The notes under the pieces: generated by a model
What the model saw: the letters and a program-made list of their open reading frames with translations, nothing else
Told to the model about the DNA's origin: nothing
Databases searched by the model: none
Part shown: piece after piece, positions 58,401 to 60,629 of the stretch
Position numbering within the stretch: position 1 is the stretch's first letter
Layout of the letters: each line of letters opens with the position of its first letter
NCBI GenBank assembly: GCA_003538135.1
Contig: DPOR01000005.1
Coordinates: forward strand, 176,200-236,828
Direction: 5' to 3'
Source of the DNA: Oscillospiraceae bacterium
GTDB lineage: Bacteria > Bacillota > Clostridia > Oscillospirales > Acutalibacteraceae
Length of the DNA stretch: 60,629 nt
Translations under genes and position numbers: made by a program

Positions 58401-59003
58401 TCAACGGCCGCCCCAAAAAATATAGTCGTCAATAAGCACCGCGCGCACGGGTGCGCCCTCGAGCCCGCCGAGCTTCACAGGCGCGGCGAAGAGGTAGTAG
58501 CTGCCGGGGGAGACCTCGCTCAGGTCGAGCCCCTCGAGCACGCATATCCCCGCCCCCAAAAACGCCTTGTGCGGGGCGGTCTGGTCGCCCTTTGTGCCGA
58601 CGGAAAGGGAGTCCGTGCCTATGAGCATCAGCCCGATATCGGCAAGCTCCTCCGCGGCGCTGCTGTGAAAATACGCTTTGCCGCCGCCCTTTATGAGCAG
58701 GCGTTCGCATTTCTGTGGGAAATAATTATTGACATCCTCGCCCGTTATTGCGCCCTCGGGCGCCTCGATAACCGTGCACGGGCCGATAAACGGCTCGAGC
58801 GGCACCTCGTCGATGCTCGCGCCGCCGTCGATAAAATGCAGCGGTGCGTCGGCATGAGTGCCCGTGTGCACGCAGGAGAAGAGGGTCGACAGATTGCAGT
58901 CCGAGGCCTCCCCTATGCGGCTGACGAACTCGGCGTGCGGCAGGGGATCTCCCGGATATATCTCGGTTTTCAGAGCGTCGCGCGAAATGTCGATAATGTT
59001 CAT
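58401..59003 (-). CDS. Cyclase family (kynurenine formamidase-like) protein
   Basis: 200 residues. The metal-binding motif HTGTHADAPLHF near residue 47 is the family signature, preceded by IGEASDCNLSTLF. Known members hydrolyse N-formylkynurenine or related cyclic amides; no other tryptophan pathway genes are near, so the substrate is open. Starts 4 bases after the prfB stop, probably one transcript with prfB. Confidence 0.85.
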   Translation of the reverse strand: MNIIDISRDALKTEIYPGDPLPHAEFVSRIGEASDCNLSTLFSCVHTGTHADAPLHFIDGGASIDEVPLEPFIGPCTVIEAPEGAITGEDVNNYFPQKCERLLIKGGGKAYFHSSAAEELADIGLMLIGTDSLSVGTKGDQTAPHKAFLGAGICVLEGLDLSEVSPGSYYLFAAPVKLGGLEGAPVRAVLIDDYIFWGGR

Positions 59004-59007
59004 ATTA

Positions 59008-60123
59008 TCAGTCCTGATTCTTGAGCGACTCCATTTTGAGATAAGCGTTGATGAAGCCGTCTATATCGCCGTCCATAACGGCGTTGATGTTGCCGTTTTC
59101 AAAGCCTGTGCGGTGATCCTTGGCGAGGGTGTAGGGCATAAAGACATAGGAGCGAATCTGGCTGCCCCAGCCGATTTCCTTCTGATCGCCCTTGATATCC
59201 TCTATCTTGTCGAGATGCTCGCGCTCTTTTATTTCAAGGAGCTTCGACTTGAGCATTCTCATGGCGACCTCGCGGTTCTGATGCTGACTGCGCTCTATTT
59301 GGCAGGAGACCACTATGCCGGTCGGGATATGCGTTATACGCACGGCGGACGAGGTCTTGTTGACCTTCTGACCGCCCGCGCCGCTCGCGCGGTAGGTGTC
59401 GACTTTAAGGTCGTCGGGATTTATTTCAACTTCTATATTGTCATCGATTTCGGGCATGACCTCAAGCGATGCAAAGGAGGTGTGCCTGCGCCCGGAGGAA
59501 TCGAACGGGGAGACGCGGACAAGGCGGTGAACGCCCATCTCGCCCTTGAGATAGCCGTATGCATTCTCACCCTCGACGAGCAGAACGGCGGATTTGAGTC
59601 CCGCCTCGTCGCCGTCAAGGAAGTCGAGCATACTGACCTTGAAGTCATGCTTCTCGCCCCAGTGCTGATACATACGAACGAGCATCTGCGTCCAGTCCTG
59701 AGCCTCGGTTCCGCCCGCGCCCGCGTGGAAAGTGAGAAGTGCGTTCTTTGCGTCGTATTCGCCGTTCAAGAGCGTGCTGAGGGTCTGCTTCTCGAGCTCG
59801 TCCTCAAATTTTGTAACACCCTCGCGGCACTCGTCGAACATGGAGAGATCCTCTTCCTCGTCGGCGAGCTCTATAAGGGTCATCGTGTCGTCAAAAGCGG
59901 TCTCGAGCGAAGTATAAGCCGCGACCTTATTTTTAAGCTGGCTTATTCTCTGGAGCACCTTCTGCGAATTTTCTATGTCGCCCCAGAACTCCTCTGCGGC
60001 GGTCTGCTCCTCAAGCTTCGCTATTTCCTCCTTGAGCGCGTCGAGACCGAGAGCCTCGCGCAGCTCGGAGAGCTTCTGTTTATTATCGTTGAGCTCAAGC
60101 CTCAACTCTTCAAATTGCAGCAT
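59008..60123 (-). CDS. prfB: Peptide chain release factor 2
   Basis: Terminates translation at UGA and UAA; 371 residues. The peptidyl-hydrolysis GGQ motif sits in RASGAGGQKVNKTSSAVRI near residue 240. The anticodon-like SPF region is in VRVSPFDSSGRR (residues 195-206). Unlike many bacterial prfB genes, the frame is open from the first codon (MLQFEELRL), with no internal TGA at the expected codon 25-26; the sequence there is CTCGAC. So the usual autoregulatory frameshift is absent. Confidence 0.95.
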   Translation of the reverse strand: MLQFEELRLELNDNKQKLSELREALGLDALKEEIAKLEEQTAAEEFWGDIENSQKVLQRISQLKNKVAAYTSLETAFDDTMTLIELADEEEDLSMFDECREGVTKFEDELEKQTLSTLLNGEYDAKNALLTFHAGAGGTEAQDWTQMLVRMYQHWGEKHDFKVSMLDFLDGDEAGLKSAVLLVEGENAYGYLKGEMGVHRLVRVSPFDSSGRRHTSFASLEVMPEIDDNIEVEINPDDLKVDTYRASGAGGQKVNKTSSAVRITHIPTGIVVSCQIERSQHQNREVAMRMLKSKLLEIKEREHLDKIEDIKGDQKEIGWGSQIRSYVFMPYTLAKDHRTGFENGNINAVMDGDIDGFINAYLKMESLKNQD

Positions 60124-60260
60124 ACAAAAACCTCGTTATCAAAAAAGTCAAATTTATACACACAACATTATACAAAAAACAAAGTGTAAAGTAAAGCAGA
60201 AATTAACACGGCGCGAAAAACATATTTTTTTACCGCATATGTTTTCGTCGGCAAAAAGTA

Positions 60261-60290
60261 TTGACGCGCCGCAAAATTATATTCTATAAT
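60261..60290 (+). promoter_or_regulatory. Promoter-like site in the prfB upstream gap
   Basis: TTGACG (60261-60266), 18-base spacer, TATAAT (60285-60290). It would give a leader of about 195 bases before the Xre gene; I saw no known riboswitch in the leader. Confidence 0.6.
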
Positions 60291-60436
60291 ATATTTGCAA
60301 TAATTTCGGTGAAAAGCAGATAACAGCAGACTGTCGGAGCTTATTTCCGATTCGGACAAACGGCTTGAATTTAAACAAAAATTGTCCTCAACCAGCGGTA
60401 AACAGCCCCGAAAAAGGCGACTTGACTGACACTCCC

Positions 60437-60465
60437 GTGACAAATCCGGCGGGCGGTGCTATTAT
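60437..60465 (+). promoter_or_regulatory. Promoter of the Xre-type gene
   Basis: GTGACA (60437-60442), 17-base spacer, TGC-TATTAT (TATTAT at 60460-60465). Confidence 0.55.
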
Positions 60466-60485
60466 ACGCAGCGGAGGTGATCGAA

Positions 60486-60626
60486 ATGGTCAACAAATCA
60501 ACATTCGGTCAGTTTTTGCGTCAAAAGCGAAACGAAAAGGGGATGACCCAAAAGGAGCTCGCCGAAAAACTGTTTTTAAGCGAGTCCGCAATATCAAAAT
60601 GGGAGAAGGGAGTTTCCCATAGTTAA
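60486..60626 (+). pseudogene. Truncated Xre-family helix-turn-helix regulator
   Basis: 46 residues: an intact helix-turn-helix core with LRQKRNEKGMTQKELAEKL and SESAISKWEKGVS, typical of Xre/Cro-type repressors, with GCGGAGGTG upstream. The usual continuation (WEKGVSYPD...) is replaced by HS and a TAA at 60624-60626, six bases before the window ends. This looks like a frameshift or a low-quality contig end rather than a natural short protein. Confidence 0.6.
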
Positions 60627-60629
60627 AGA

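Noticed and set aside
60291..60485. Riboswitch before the Xre gene
   Set aside because: No TPP, cobalamin, purine, SAM or fluoride core is visible; only a promoter and a plain leader.
1..60629. tRNA, rRNA, RNase P or tmRNA genes
   Set aside because: I found no TTCGAAT-type T-arm with matching acceptor stem and no RNase P or tmRNA core in any gap; a covariance search would be decisive.

Overview
The window looks like a chromosomal contig from a Gram-positive Clostridia-type Firmicute, most likely an Oscillospirales-like gut bacterium. The evidence is a dnaN-yaaA(S4)-recF-remB run, an scr-dnaX-ebfC-recR run, Lgr/FAAC-type lipoproteins, a sortase-like VPDTG wall anchor, a Zur/ZnuABC operon, GGAGG-type ribosome binding sites, moderate GC, and hairpin-rich intergenic repeats of the kind common in that group. 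No tRNA, rRNA, CRISPR array, prophage or transposase gene was found. The taxonomic call is inference. The last gene stops abnormally close to the window edge.

Layout. 0-5 kb: an ABC-2 type exporter pair, then the zinc operon zur-znuA-znuC-znuB behind one Zur-type operator. 5-10 kb: nitroreductase, phosphoglucomutase with a small membrane protein, AzlCD exporter, an acetyltransferase. 10-20 kb: replication and repair region. On the minus strand the order is SRP RNA, dnaX, ebfC, recR, a DnaA-box/DnaA-trio/AT-rich segment, dnaN, yaaA, recF, remB, acyltransferase. To the right on the plus strand come an acetyltransferase, a VOC protein, nth, then a second DnaA-box cluster and an OGG-type glycosylase. 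20-30 kb: birA, two paralogous membrane proteins around an unknown small protein, secA, dCMP deaminase, exoA, two paralogous lipoproteins. 30-41 kb: a large membrane protein, UDP-glucuronate epimerase, a P-type-ATPase-like pseudoenzyme with a long acidic tail, rlmB, VanZ-like protein, an oligopeptide-binding lipoprotein, rmuC. 41-50 kb: a wall-anchored double phosphoesterase, an NAD-binding epimerase, typA, ribF. 50-60.6 kb: galU, a RING/zinc-ribbon membrane protein, a hairpin-array repeat, a YifB ATPase, a third lipoprotein paralogue, an M28 peptidase with inserted membrane helices, a VanY-like carboxypeptidase, a phosphoglycosyltransferase, a cyclase, prfB and a broken Xre regulator.

The most interesting region is a candidate chromosomal origin at 14.13-14.34 kb. 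It has the order seen in the Bacillus basal unwinding system: DnaA-type boxes, a G5 cluster, five TAG trios and an AT-rich tract ending in dnaN. However dnaA is absent from this neighbourhood and recR occupies its place. A second four-box cluster lies 5 kb away at 19.3 kb, so a split origin is possible. Other items worth a second look are the pseudo-P-type ATPase, the periodic hairpin array at 52.1 kb, the long inverted repeat ahead of typA, a prfB without its frameshift, and a modular intergenic repeat family present in five places.
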